From assembly GCA_012932865.1 (NCBI GenBank), contig SAXG01000011.1, positions 496,001 through 560,000 of the forward strand: a DNA stretch of 64,000 bases. Direction: 5' to 3'. The position numbers were made by a program, and so were the translations under genes. Origin of the DNA: Amylostereum areolatum (Eukaryota > Basidiomycota > Agaricomycetes > Russulales > Stereaceae). Position 1 is the stretch's first letter. Each line of letters starts with the position of its first letter. The notes beneath the pieces were generated by a model. The model did no database searches. It saw only the letters and a program-made list of their open reading frames with translations, and had not been told where the DNA came from. This document shows positions 22,947-34,577 of the stretch, piece after piece.

Positions 22947-24603
22947 ATGTCTTCCCCCTCTGCCAACAGAAAACGAAAACGCGGCGGCTCAGACGCCAGC
23001 GAGGGCAAGATCTCGCTGCACCTCTCCGACCGGCCTAGCACACAAATCGGCCCCGTTCTCGGTGCGTGCACTACGACCATCAAATATCGTCTATCTTCCC
23101 TAATGTGATTGGATAGCGAGCTTCCCCGCGTTGCATCCACCCCGCTCGACGCCCTTCGAACGTTACGTCGGGAACGGCGAGGAGGGCAAGGCGTTCGTGG
23201 AGCAGCACACGACCGTCGCCGGCGAATCTGAGACGGTCGAGTTTTCGGGATCCAGCCACGCGGAGGACGTCGATCTCGGGAGCAGGTGCGCATCCACGCC
23301 TGCCCCGTCTCTAGATACCTCACTGACGTCGCGGGCAAAGGTACTATGTCGCGCTCTACCGCCCGTCCTTGGCGAAAGTCGTCCTCCAGCCCGCCCCGCT
23401 ACACATCATGGCGCGTCAGGTGAAGGCCCACAAAAACTTCGTGCCCCGCGCACCAAGTACGACCGAGTTCAAGCTCGCAGCGAACCCAGCTGGGCGAGAC
23501 GTTCGGCACGAAAAAGGCCCAGGCCGCCATCCGCGCGTACGAGCGCAACAAGGTCGACGTCGGCGCCATGGAGCAGGTCGCGGGCGCGTTGCAGAGCCGC
23601 ATAGAGGAGGGCACCGAGAACCTCCCGACGAAGGGTACGTTCGTTTTTCTCTGTGCGTTCGCGTTCCTGTCGCTCATGTGCGCGCAGAGGAGGCCACGGT
23701 CGCCGCGGACGAGGCTCGACTGGTGCCTGCGTACAACCCCGACGCGGACACTCCAGAGGACGCGTACCCGCTGCACAACATAATTCCCGAGCAGGAGTGG
23801 AACGCCCTCGACAGCCTGCTCCCGGCCTTGAAGGAAGCCACCACGGTGATGGAATGCCTCAAAGCCATGCCCTTCGCCCGAAGCACCTGGCTGAAGCACC
23901 ATCTGGGCGTGATCGTCATCAAGTCCAAGGTGCCTTCGGCTACGTTGTGCGTCGCCTCGTTGCTCCGGCTCGAGTGCGCTTACTCACTTCTAACCAGGAA
24001 AATGCTCGTCTACATCGCGAGCCTGATCTCCTTCCGAAACCTCTCCACGCGCAACGTCCCGGAACGGGCTTCCCTCCTCGAGAAGATGGCCCCCGCCCCA
24101 GAGGTCGTGGTCGACGGTCTGCTCTCACGGTTCTCCGAAACCGCGCGGGCATCATCCAAGTGCGTCGACCCGTGTTTCTCTCTGCTCATTGCAAGGGTGC
24201 TAATGGATTCCAGAGCGAAAATGACCCCTGCGAAGGACACCCTCCTCCTCACGCACACGTTCGCTCTCTGCCTCAAAGTCGACCATTTTGCCACCGACTT
24301 TGGCGTCATCGCATCTGACCTGAAGTTACCGACGCTGACGTGCGTGTCTTGGTTCATCCACCGTGTCTCTTCTGATCCTAACATCGCTACAGGGCGAAGC
24401 AGCTGTTCAAAACCCTCGGTGCGCTGGATCTATTGGCTTCTCAAATATGCATTTGGTCTGACCCCTCACCAGCCTGCAGGATCGAAGAAATCGACGAAGC
24501 GAAGGCCAGAAAACTCTCGCTGCCGTCCAGTGCCGTGGGTACGAATCGCGCGATACTCAAGACGCCCCTCGTGTTCCCCAAGCCGAAGAGAAAGCGGAGG
24601 TAG
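22947..24603 (+). CDS. RPA49: RNA polymerase I subunit RPA49 (A49)
   Basis: Starts at ATG 22947 with a basic N-terminus (MSSPSANRKRKRGG) and ends at TAG 24601-24603 after the basic tail KPKRKRR; about six introns. The N-terminal half carries the dimerisation fold that pairs with A34.5 (SFPALHPPRSTPFERY, YYVALYRPSLAKVVLQPAP, HIMARQVKAHKNFVPRAPS, LGETFGTKKAQAAIRAYER). The C-terminal half carries the tandem winged-helix region (YPLHNIIPEQEWNALDSLL, STWLKHHLGVIVIKSK, MLVYIASLISFRNLSTRNV, LLTHTFALCLKVDHFATDFG). The subunit is built into Pol I in the nucleolus and helps initiation and elongation of rDNA transcription. One extra C near 23485 shifts the frame between EFKLA and LGETFGTKK; removing it restores the family pattern. 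Confidence 0.92.
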
Positions 24604-25085
24604 TGAGCTTGGGGGGTTGGCTACCTGGCCGCTCTGCATACGCTATGGACTGTCGTGGAGAACCTCGGTGCTTCCGTGTAACTACATTTCAGCAAGCGAC
24701 GCTTTGGATCTGTTCTGCTCAGGAGGAGTGGGGGGTTCCGGGAAAGCATGCCCATTGTCAGATTCAACCTCGGACTCAACAGCCCCAGACTGCGGTGGAC
24801 TGTGTAGTACGGTGTGGTCTGGGCTGAGGACTAGTGCAACACAGAGCACCGGTGCTGAGCGCTGAACGTTGAACGCTTGAGCGGTGACTCGTGAGTAGTC
24901 TCCAGTACGTTACACATACAGATCTTACAAGTCACAGCTCTGCTGAGTCTCTGACAGACTACAGACTTACAGTGACTCCTGCTCAGGTCCTCAGGCCTTC
25001 AGGCCTGCCGCCTCAGCCTTCAGGAGCTTAAAATTTACAACTTAAGTCTTACACTGTTATGAAAATCACCTCGAGAGGCAAAAAC
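24604..25085. other. Intergenic with short repeated words
   Basis: GAACGTTGAACGC-type words occur at 24860-24880 and CAGGCCTTCAGGCCTGCC near 24990-25015. No gene seen. The T-run (minus strand, 25084-25080) directly after the tRNA is its likely Pol III terminator. Confidence 0.45.
25080..25084 (-). terminator. Pol III T-run terminator of tRNA-Arg
   Basis: Five consecutive T on the minus strand, one base after the discriminator position of the tRNA. Confidence 0.75.
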
Positions 25086-25174
25086 CGACGAGCCAGGGAC
25101 TCGAACCCTGAACCACTAGCGCTATTTTCTTTCCGAAACCGGAAACTAGCACGCTACCATTGCGCCAGCCCGCC
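25086..25174 (-). tRNA. tRNA-Arg, anticodon CCG, with 17-nt intron
   Basis: On the minus strand the acceptor arm GGCGGGC (25174-25168) pairs with GCTCGTC (25093-25087), with two G-U wobbles. The D arm is GCGC / GCGT around AATGGTA. The anticodon stem is CTAGT / GCTAG. The T arm is CAGGG-TTCGAGT-CCCTG. The anticodon loop reads TTCCGG, then a 17-nt insert, then C; with U33 in place the anticodon is CCG, which reads the Arg codon CGG. The insert sits directly after position 37, the canonical place of eukaryotic tRNA introns. The discriminator base is G, and five T follow almost at once (25084-25080), a Pol III terminator. CCA is not encoded, as expected. Confidence 0.93.
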
Positions 25175-25512
25175 ACTGTAGTTCGGTCACCTTGTGGGTG
25201 AGATAGCCCACCGAGATCACCGTCTGGACCGAAATACAGAACAACCGCCTTCTTCTGTTGAGTCCAAGGTTACTTGACGCGAATGTCCATGGCTTCACAC
25301 TTGGTGCCATAACCGAACAGACAGTTCATGAATTATGTCCATCCCCAGATTCACAAACAAGGGGCCGCGCGTAGGTATTGGTGTACGTCGTACAGTATTA
25401 TTAGGCTGCGGTATGAAAAGTAGGCCTGCACGCCCTCAGGCTGTTCGCGCAGATGGTGCATGCTAAGTAGGGTATCTATGCGGAAAGTTCGCGAGAAAGG
25501 TGTCCGTCCCGC
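25175..25512. other. Intergenic upstream of the tRNA and downstream of the MFS gene
   Basis: 338 bp; 5' flank of the leftward tRNA gene and 3' flank of the leftward MFS gene. Nothing else recognised. Confidence 0.4.
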
Positions 25513-27782
25513 TCACGCCGCCGCCCCCTCGACCTTCCGCGGGGCCACAGAGACAGTCAAATCGGGCGCGAATTTGGACTTGGCCCGCAAGGCGGGCCCG
25601 TAGATGCGCAGGACGAACGGGATGGGCACCATGAGCGCCGCGAACGCGCCGAGCAGCGTCGACGCCCACCGCGGGTTCAGGGCCTCGAACATCTGCCGCG
25701 CGAAGAGCGGGAACACGGCGCCGAAGATGCTCCGCACGACGGTGTTGGCGGCCAGGGCGGAGGCGGCGACGAAGAGGTAGACGTCGACGATGTAATTCAC
25801 CAGCGACAGCTAAAAGGCCCGGACCGCGGGCGCATCGTCAGACCGCGGGCGAGGACACAGGGCAGGGCAGAACGGAGGGAGGGACGTACGAAGATGAGGA
25901 GGATGGAGAAGCCCATGAGGCCGCCGGCCATCATTGGCGACCAGAAGGATATGAACGAGTACGACGTCCAACCGAACCAGAAGAACGAGACGGCGAAGAG
26001 GGGTCCGGCGAGAAGCGTCACTTCTAGGCGGAATTCTGGCGGGACGAGGTTGGGTGCGTACTCGTCGACGTACTTGTTGTAGCGGGGGTTGTAGTAGACC
26101 AGGTACTGAAAGCACGGTGAGCGAATGCGCCCGGGGAGCAGGGGAGCGGAACGAACCACAACACAGCCAAGGGCGCCACCAAGGGAGATGGGCAGGAACA
26201 TCAAGCCGGATACACCTGAAGAAGACAAGGTTAACAACAACATCTATTGGGGGTAACAGACGAGGGAGAGCTCACCCGGGTTGAGACCATGGTCCTGACT
26301 GAAGACAATGGGGTATGCCTCGAACAAAAGATACAGGCATCCATACAAGAACTGAAAGCATGTGATTAGCCCACCACGACTGAGGAAGTCTAAGGACGCG
26401 CATACACTCATGTACACGGTGAGAGCGATCAGGACGGGCTCCTGGAACAGCACTTTGAAGGGCGTCCCGAGGATCTTTTGCGCGCGTTTTCCGAACGGCA
26501 TCTTCTGGGCCTCCAGCGGGGAGTAGTATCGGTCATCGCCAGTCTCCTTCCGAAGCCGGGCAGCTTTGTTGGAGAGAAGTACGGGCCTACCAGAGAACCA
26601 AGTAATCAGGTCGGGTTGACCGCGCGGATGGAAGCGAGGACAAAGACGCACGGATAGGTCTCCGGGACACCCACCACGGCCCAAACGAAACACACTCCGG
26701 CCTGTGCAGCGGGGAATGTCAGCGCCAACGCAGGACGGTGAAGGGGGTGACTAAGCGTACGAAGATGGTTAACACCCAAAACAACCATCGCCAGGAAGTG
26801 CCAGAGACGGCGATCCATCCCGCAACGGTTGGGCCAAGGGCCGGGCCTACGAAAACGCAACGGCTTGAGTGGACATCCCGGAAGGCGCGCGGAGAGAAAG
26901 CTCACCAGCAAAAGGAGCCACTGCAAATATCGTCATCCCCTTGCCTCGCGTCTTGGCATCCCATATATCGCTGACGACACCACCGCTGTTCGTGAGGGGG
27001 GCGGCGGCGAACGTGCCGCCGAGGAAACGGAAGATGAGGATGGATGCGGTATTTTTAGAGAGCGCGCATCCGACTTGGAAGCCCTGCACGATCGTTCGCG
27101 GTATTAGCGGGGATGTGATGAGGTTGGAAGGGGGGTCGGGAAACGTACGGTGTAGAATAAGAAAGAGATTATGAACACAGGTCTCCGCCCGATCTACGAC
27201 CGGGGGTCAGCTGAGGCTGGCAAGAAGGTGCGTGGGGCGAGCGTGGGGACATACCTGTTCGGACAGGGGCCCCCAGAGGAGAGGGCCCACGCAGTATCCC
27301 ACGATGAAGATAGATACGACGAGACTCGCGACCTCCGCTCCGAAATGAAACTCTTCCATCATCTGGGGAAGGATGTTCGACGGAGCGGCACTCGCGAACG
27401 CCCTGCACCGATGGCGATTAGCGCGGCCCCGACGAAGCTGTCGACGGAATTAAAACCCACGCGTTGAGAACGAGTATGCCGCTCGCGAGGGTGAGGTACC
27501 ATCGTTTGATCCTCGACCAGTTCTGCACGCCGCCGCGCTCGTCAGTGCGTGGATAGAATCGGCGATCATAAAGGAAGAGCGCACTTGGGGGTTCTCCGGA
27601 TCGTTCTCTGAAAACCGCACGAGGAACGGATCGCCCTTCTGCGAATCAACCTCGACCTTCTCGCTCCCGCCGTCCTTGCCAGTGGCAGATCGAGCAGGTC
27701 CGCCCGGATGGTCGTCGTCGTAGACCGTCGGGGTTCGACTGAGGCGCACGCTGTTCCCGTCGTTGGCGGCGGGTGTCGCCAT
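25513..27782 (-). CDS. MFS transporter, DHA1-type drug/polyamine:H+ antiporter family
   Basis: Starts at ATG 27780-27782 (MATPAANDGNSVRLSRTP) and ends at TGA 25513-25515; about nine short introns. A hydrophilic N-terminus ends in ENPQNWSRIKRWYLTL, the usual entry to TM1 in fungal DHA1 carriers. Then come PSNILPQMMEEF, the motif-A region VGPLLWGPLSEQ, GRRPVFI, a TM4-5 block (GTFAAAPLTNSGGVVSDIWD), a central loop (PFGKRAQKILGTPFKVLFQE), and TM7-12 with LYLLFEAYPIVFSQDHGLNPG, FWFGWTSYSFISFWSPM and NTVVRSIFGAVFPLFARQMF. The whole chain splices without a frame break. Family members sit in the plasma membrane and export drugs, polyamines or metabolites; the substrate cannot be read from sequence. 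A TATATAA-like element on the minus strand near 27906-27912 may be the promoter. Its neighbours do not form an obvious pathway with it. Confidence 0.92.
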
Positions 27783-28715
27783 CGTGGTAGTGATGTGGGG
27801 ATTAGATTTGGGAGGGAGTTGGAACGAAAAATAGAGGGGAAGGCGATGGGGCCGGGAATAAGGTTGGCGAGCAAGAGGCTACTCGCGGATGGAATGCAAC
27901 CGGTCGTGGTTATATAGGAGCTTAGGGCCTGCTGTGATAGCACCCACCCTTGCCGATGTCGACGTCATGAGGCGGATGGACGCTTCCGACGGCGGTCCTC
28001 TTGACAAGATTCTTGCTGACCCTCGACGGAAGGTGACAGAATCGGACGTGGAACAGACTGAGACACCTGCGGTCACGCGTCACGCCTGAAAGTTCCATCA
28101 ACTTCCGCTCACCCCACCGTGGATCCACGCGTCATTTTCTACAGCGTTCGCGACGCTACACGGCTTGCGAAGGGGTAGGCCAAAAGTTCCTGAAATCATA
28201 CTTGTGAGGACTTCAGCGCTTCAGCCCTAGCGATGAAATGTGGAAGACCCCTGGACGACGCCACCGCCACCCGGTGCACTGCTGTGGTCACTGGTGTACC
28301 GTCATGTCACTCCAGTGTCACTCCCCCGCGCCGCCGCTTATCCAGAGGTTCGTGGGTCACCGCGGGGCCATATCCACATGGAATAGAATCCTCGAACGCC
28401 TTGACACCTACTAGATGTTAAAAGGACTGCATCCGTGGACTTAATTGCCTTTAATTGCCGACCCCGCGTTGAAAGCGGTCAGGCATTAGGCCTCAGGCCT
28501 CAGGGACGCGGAGTCCCGGAGAGACAGCGCCACAGCCAGAGGTCACCGGTCACCTAGGTTGCATGCACATTTCCTTCATTGCCAGTCTAGATATTGGGTC
28601 TTGCCCCCTTCTATAGTACTCGCAAGAGTGAGCAGGAGCGAACCCAACCAGCCAGCCAACGTTCAACGGCCAACCCGGCGTACAAATATTGCTTTCCGAA
28701 TGCTTTCCCCCGCCT
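27783..28715. other. Intergenic, MFS promoter and 3' flank of the F-box gene
   Basis: 933 bp without a supported gene. CCTATATAACC (minus strand, near 27903-27914) is a TATA candidate for the MFS gene. GGCCTCAGGCCTCAGG-type short repeats lie at about 28487-28503. Confidence 0.4.
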
Positions 28716-31404
28716 CTATCCGCCTTGCTGGCTCCTCGCCTCCGCCAAACTGAGCTCCAGCGCGAACTTCAACTCTCGGTCCTCGACCATGCTGATCCGC
28801 GCGATCTCGGCCTCCCAATCTATATCCGGGCTCTTTCGTCCAGGCGGGGGCGTCTTGCGCGGCTTGGGGGGAGGGGACCCGCGGTGAGTCGTATGAGACG
28901 AGGGGCCTCCTCGTGTCAGTCGAGGACGACGGCGACGCTCGTGGAGGGGCTCCTTGCCTCGCGGGCGGCGACGAGGAGGGCGGCGTCGTCAGCGGCTTGA
29001 GCCATGCATTCGTCGGAGGCGTCGACCTCCGTGGGGAAGAGGATTCCGGCGGCGTTATCTGCGGGAACTCCTCCTGCGCATCTGCAACCTGCTGCATCGC
29101 GATCGGCGCCACGTCCAGACTGAGGGGACTCGCCGGGAGCCCGCCGGCTTCCATGGGCTCGGGATGGAAACGCGGTGACACCTGGATCTTGGCGTTCGAC
29201 CTGGAGGGAGAACCGATGGGTTTGGAAGAGGAGGAGGATGCGGTTGGGCGTAGGGAGGGAGAGACGAGGGGAGAAGATGCAGCGGAAGAGCGGCGCGGGC
29301 CAGACCCGGAGGAATATCCACCAGACTCGTCCATGTCCACTTCGAACACGCCCTCCTCCTGGGACGCGCGACGGGCCTCTTCCTCCCGGGCCTCTTCCTC
29401 CCGGCTCAACATGAGCACATACTCGACAGCCTCGCGCTCGTTCAGGCCCAGCTCGTTCAAGTGCGACACCTGCTCGCGCTCCCGCCCCAGGGTCGACCGC
29501 TCCCACGCCGCTGCCTTGTCGATATCTTGACGCGATTCCGCGATGTCGCGCAACATTTCGTATTGCTCTGCGAGAAGATGAGCGAGGCGCCACAAGAAGA
29601 GATCTCAACACACATACTCTGCCACTTCTTGTCGCCCGGCTGCTTCGTCTTGCCCTTGAGCTTGGTCTTCAACCCGTTGCCGCTGACCGGATCGGCCTTC
29701 GCAGCCAATATTTTGTTCCCAACTGCAGCCACCAAGACGTGCCGTTTGAGCAGTATGTGTCGCACTTCGCTGTGGGTTGGCGCCGCGAAAACCTTGAGCA
29801 ATTCGAACGTTATGGAGTCGAGGATGCGAATGGTTCCCTTGGAGGACCCCACCGCTGTAACAAGCGGATTGACGGCGATGGCTGTGACATGCGCATCCGG
29901 AAAGACCTCGACGTGCCGTGTCGGTGCGACGGGGCGATCGTGTATACGATTGGCCATCCAATCGTAGACGGCAATCCCGCCTAGGTGGTCGCCTGCGATG
30001 ACGTAGTCGGATTCGTTGGTGTTTGCCTCGAAGACCGGGTAGACGCAGCCCACGATGCCACAGGACGCGTCACCAAAGGGAGTGATCGATATGTTCCCGG
30101 TGGAGGTGTTGACGCAGTAACGGTAGAACACCACGCTGTTCGAGAATGAGACAAGAAGGGTGACGTTCTCGGGGGAGGGGTCGTGCAGGAACATCTGATG
30201 GATTTCGTGAGTCTGACCGTTCTCCGTGGCTCTTGCAGGTGCAGGGATGCGGATAGAGGAGACATGGGGTTGTTCGGGGCCCAAGGCATGAAGACTTGCG
30301 AGGTCGAATCCTGAGTACACGATGACGTCGCCCCGCTTCGTGGCGCATACAACGTGTCCATGGACGAGGTCATCGAGCACTTTGACGAGCGGTTCCATGA
30401 CGGACGCCTCTGTACTCCACTGAGATGTCCACGCACACGCGAAACGTCGCAGGGTCCATATCTTGAGTCGGCCGTCGGCACTGACAGTGATGCACGCCTG
30501 ACCGTCCGCGACCCAGGCTGCGGCTTGCACCGCCGCACGATGTTGATTTTCTCCGTCGCTCGTGCTGATCTTCGCCGCCGCGCGGGAACCGTTCATGGTG
30601 TGCGGATGCGTCGTGACGGCCATGCTGCCATCACGGCGACCCCAAATGATCTTGGCGGATGCTCCCTCGGAGGCGAGCACGCATACAGTGACGTTGGGTG
30701 CGAATTCGGCGTTCGGGTTGCCGATTCCAAGGCCGTGGTGCATGCCTGTCGCATCGAGGAAGCCTTTGATAACTTTGCCCGTGAAGTGGTAAGAGCGAGC
30801 CACGATGCCATATTCCGTGGACGCGGTGAGAAGGGCCTCGTCCGATAAGGCGTGGATGGCCGATATGTCGGCGTGGTGTGGGACGTGGGTAATATATCGT
30901 GAGCGAGACCAGCGACTGGATGAAAAAATGTCAATGGATATGTCATAACAAAGACTGGGTAGAAAAGCGACGTAAAAGCAGATCTCAAATCCGCGTGGTG
31001 GATTGATGGGTGAGGGAAGCAAACCGAAAAAAGACGCACAGTCGAGCGTTAGAGCGCGTGATGAACTCTTTCTTCCAAGTCAGCTCCGACCTGCGAAGGG
31101 TGATGCACTGTGCATCGCCCAGATCGTTCTCGGGTCCGACGTCGAGATACTGGCAAACGAATGCACGAAGCCAGGTATTATCGTCCTTTACGTGTTCTTG
31201 AAGTCTCTTTCCAGTCCGACCAAACGCGAGGAGAGTGTGTGGATCGAGGAAGGACGTGATATGGGTGAGCGTCTCGGCTGGAAGGGAGAGAAAGGGAGAT
31301 GGTTGGACGTTAATGCCATGCTGGGTGGACGAGTTACGGGTCGATTGCGCAGAGGTTTGGATAGAGGTTTCTTTGTGGGAGATCTCTATGGAGCTTTTGC
31401 GCAT
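28716..31404 (-). CDS. Ufo1-like F-box / WD40 protein with C-terminal ubiquitin-interacting motifs
   Basis: From ATG 31402-31404 the first exon encodes an F-box (SPFLSLPAETLTHITSFLDP, LLAFGRTGKRLQEHV). An intron of about 120 bp leads to a long WD40 exon (blades with AVQAAAWVADGQACITVSAD and GRLKIWTL, HGHVVCATKRGDVIVYSGFD, DYVIAGDHLGGIAVYDWMAN, VTAIAVNPLVTAVGSSKGTI). After KKWQ a short intron leads to a charged helical segment with LNEREAVEYVLMLSREEEA, a Ser/Pro-rich linker, and DWEAEIARI then EDRELKFALELSLAEARSQQ, a textbook ubiquitin-interacting motif, before TAG 28716-28718. F-box plus WD40 plus UIM is the plan of yeast Ufo1, a substrate receptor of SCF ubiquitin ligase. The last part needs one base removed from a six-base C run (28866-28871, plus-strand G run). 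F-box and WD40 calls are strong; orthology to Ufo1 is inference from the domain order. Confidence 0.85.
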
Positions 31405-32244
31405 AAAAAGGCCAGGGAATAGATATGAAGGCGGTCCGCAGACGAGGGTCTGCGTGAAGAGCGGATGGTGATGGTCGAGAGCAAGCCGGCGACAGTCATC
31501 CAAATCGCGACGGCACCGCTGCACGTGATCTTCCGCTGGGCCGTCGATCCTTCTCCCCGGCCCGATCATCTCTCTTCCAATTCTTCCTCCGGGCAAGTTG
31601 GAACGCAACCACCCAAGAAGTTCCCCTCTCTGTCTTCGGCCGCTCAGCGCTCAGCTTCAGCTTTCTCGCTGGCTTGAATACCCAGCATTTCGACCTTGAT
31701 CATCTCGGAACGTCGTGCAGGCCATCTGAATCAACGGGAGCAGGCCTGGAACTGCCAGTCGCCACTCTTCGAACATGCCCTACCGCCTGCGGCCCCACGT
31801 TGTTTTAATAACCTCGCTGTGCCCAGGTCCGAGATTAACTTCGAGAAGCTTCTTGATATCCCATCACATCCGGCACATCGGCAGGCGTCGAATCCAGTAT
31901 GTTCATGTGAGACTTTTGCCGAGTCCACTCCTCCATGCAAATATTAATACTTTTTACATAGGTGAACAAAAGGCGATCTTCTTGTTGATTCCAGCGGCGG
32001 GCATATGCGCAGAACGAGTCAGTGAACACGGGACCGGTTGTCCATTGTCCTGGCTGGTTCCTCATTGCACCTCGCTTCCGACACGAGGCGACGCGTCCCG
32101 CCTATATATCCCGCCCCTCGCGAACATCGTCTCTTCACCATCACGCCAACCCCCCCGTAGCCACGGCCTCCGTTTCCGACCTCCCCTCGCTTCTCCTCCC
32201 TCTCCCTCTCCACCTCTACATCCTCGCCCTCTGCCGCGAATACG
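31405..32244. promoter_or_regulatory. Divergent intergenic region, F-box gene / hypothetical gene
   Basis: 840 bp between two divergent start codons. GCCTATATATCCC at about 32099-32111 is a TATA candidate for the rightward gene, about 140 bp before its ATG, and is followed by a long pyrimidine-rich leader (32150-32230). No gene recognised inside. Confidence 0.5.
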
Positions 32245-33550
32245 ATGCCCGTACTCGACGCCTTCAAGCTAAAGGAATTCGATCTCGAGCCCGTGCTCGC
32301 CGAATGGTCCGACCCGCCTCGCTTCCACGGTAAACCCAAGAAAGACCCGCCCGTCGACGTCTGGCTCGAAAGCATCAAGGCCGGCTGCCTCGAACGCAAA
32401 GTGCCGAAGGACTACTGGCACAAGGTCGGCCAGCGCTTTCTGGGCAGCCGCGCCCGGACGCGGTTCGACGAGCTCAAGGCCGTCTTGCGCAACATGCACG
32501 GGGGGAAATATCGGTGGGATTGGAAGAGGTTCAAGGTCGCTATGCGGAACATGGGCTGTGAGTAGTCATCCATTAGACCCCCACCCACCTTCCACTGCCG
32601 TTTCCAACCCGGCGTTTCGACAACTGTGGGCGGACCCATTCGCTGACCGGTTGCTCTCAGGGGAAATCGATGACCATAAGACCGAGTCGTTCAAAGTTCA
32701 AAGCAAGCCCTCCGGTATCTGGTGGATCGTTACTGGCAAGGAGCGCCAGGAAGCGCCAGCGGCGGAGCTCGTGAAGGGGCCCGACGAGAAGACGAAGACC
32801 GAGAAAGCGAGGGCGGCGAATGCGAAGGGGAAGCCGGAAAAGCAGAAGTCGGTGGACAGCGCGCCGTCCGGAAAGACCAGAAAGTCTTCGGTCGACGCCC
32901 TCTCGAAGCCGCTGCCAGAAAGGCCCGAGAAGTCTGGCGATGCGGCGACTACCACGACCAGAGGCGTCCCCAAGCGGATGGCGAGCTGGCTCTCGCGGAC
33001 GCCCTCGACCTCATCCACCGCGTCGGCGGCATCCACCCCTCCCGTCTCAGAGACGGCCGTCGCCTCGGCTTCCAGCTTCTGGGGTTTCGGCAGCAATACC
33101 ACCACCCCCTCCAGCACGCCGGCCAGCATGTCCGTCGCTCCAACCCCCGCCCAAAGCCCAGGCGAAGGTTCGTCCACTCCTCTCACCCTCCGCCCTTCAT
33201 GACGTACTTACCATCGCTCATCTCCTCGATCGTTTGCAGTCACCACCACCGTCACCAACGCCCCCGTGTGGCTCCTCAACGCCTGCAACGCGCTCGACTT
33301 CCTCACGACCGAGCACCCCAAGGCCATGACCACGCTCTCGGCCGTGCTCATCACCATCGGCAGCCTTCCGGCCATTCCAGCGATCAGCGCGGGCGCGGGT
33401 GGCGCCCTCCTGGCGTCGCATGCCGTACAAGCGGCAGGCGCCATCGCGGTCGGGGTTGGGAACTGGTTGAGGGCTTCCCAGGATTCCGCTGCGGCTCGGG
33501 CAGCCAACTCGGGATCGCAGACGCCTCCGGCCGAGGGTGCTAAGAAATAA
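32245..33550 (+). CDS. Hypothetical basidiomycete protein with hydrophobic C-terminal region
   Basis: I do not recognise a named family. Starts at ATG 32245 (MPVLDAFKLKEFDLEPVLAE) and ends at TAA 33548-33550 with introns at about 32560-32661 and 33165-33240, giving about 380 residues. The N-terminal 120 residues form a compact, Trp- and Arg-rich block (WLESIKAGCLERKVPKDYW, GQRFLGSRARTRFDELKAVL, KYRWDWKRFKVAMRNMG) ending in PSGIWWIV. A long Lys/Ser/Thr-rich disordered linker follows. The C-terminus is hydrophobic and small-residue rich (VTTTVTNAPVWLLNACNALD, TLSAVLITIGSLPAIPAIS, AGGALLASHAVQAAGAIAVG), suggesting one or two membrane-inserted helices. The exons join cleanly and the start context is good. 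Membrane association is inference from hydrophobicity. Confidence 0.75.
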
Positions 33551-34577
33551 GGTGAAGCGCACCGGGCGTACGTACGTGACGGACAATCGAACGGACGATA
33601 CGAGAAGTTCCTTATTCGCGGAGTGTACGATGTATCCATGGGCCAGTCCCAGGAGCTTTATTGGGTTGTTTAGTCTATTGGAATAAACTTATGCATGTAG
33701 GGATGTAATTTATCCATACATCGGTATTCAATATTCAATGTCCAACGTTCAACGTTCAACATCTGTATGCGATCGATGGTCCTCTCGAAATTCGCCGCAC
33801 CTCGAAGCTTCAAGCTTCGCAGCGCGCATCCGCACGCGGTTTGCCCCGTCTACTCCGACGGGCCTCGAGGCCGACTCGGATTCCGAGTGCGCCCCGATCA
33901 CCTGGTTCCGCAGAGGAAGGAGTATGCGCAGACTCCAGAGGGCATCCGGCGCGTGAGAGCGCCCAACTCAAAGGGCCAATCCTCTGGTCTTATCGGTTCG
34001 GTCGGCGTCTTCGGTTCCTCCCCAGATCTCTCAGGCTCGTCAGGGCTCGACCTGCATTCAATACGAGAAGCCCTGTCATGCCCGATCCTGCGCCTGTCTA
34101 TGCACGACGGAGATGGTCAGGGTCGGGGAATCGGCATCACTGGCAGCTCGAACCTAAGGGTCGGCGGACGTTGCCGAGTTCAGGTTGGAGTCGATGGATG
34201 GGCGAGTGGCGACAGTGGCTACCGATGGCGGTGTACCGTGGTACTTACGGGGACGTGTTCGCGTATCTGGCCATGGACCAAGGTCCAAGACGGGGATGCA
34301 CGTCGGCGGGTAGCCGAGTAGAAGTGTATCGGAATATTTCCGCTGGACGCGCGGTCAAACTTTCAAAGTGGTAGCCACCGACACTTCGCCGGTCGCCTCC
34401 CGGGGTTGAAAACCGAAAGGGGTTGCGAAAGGACAAGGGGGCGGCGCCGACGCGCAAATGTCCGTATCAATACGATGCACTTGCTCCTTCAAGCTCCAAG
34501 CTTCAAGCTTCAAGCTTCGACCGCTCACATTTTGGCAACGAGGCTGGCGTCTACTAAGCACCAGCGTCGGAGATGCT
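33551..34577. other. About 1 kb without a supported gene
   Basis: Short direct repeats: TTCAATATTCAATG then CCAACGTTCAACGTTCAAC at 33727-33760, and AAGCTTC units at 33807-33819 and 34493-34518. A plus-strand open stretch at 33767-34321 has no domain and begins in repeat sequence, so it is not accepted. Confidence 0.4.

Noticed and set aside
33767..34321. 184-codon open stretch on the plus strand
   Set aside because: No recognised domain; begins in AAGCTTC-type repeats.
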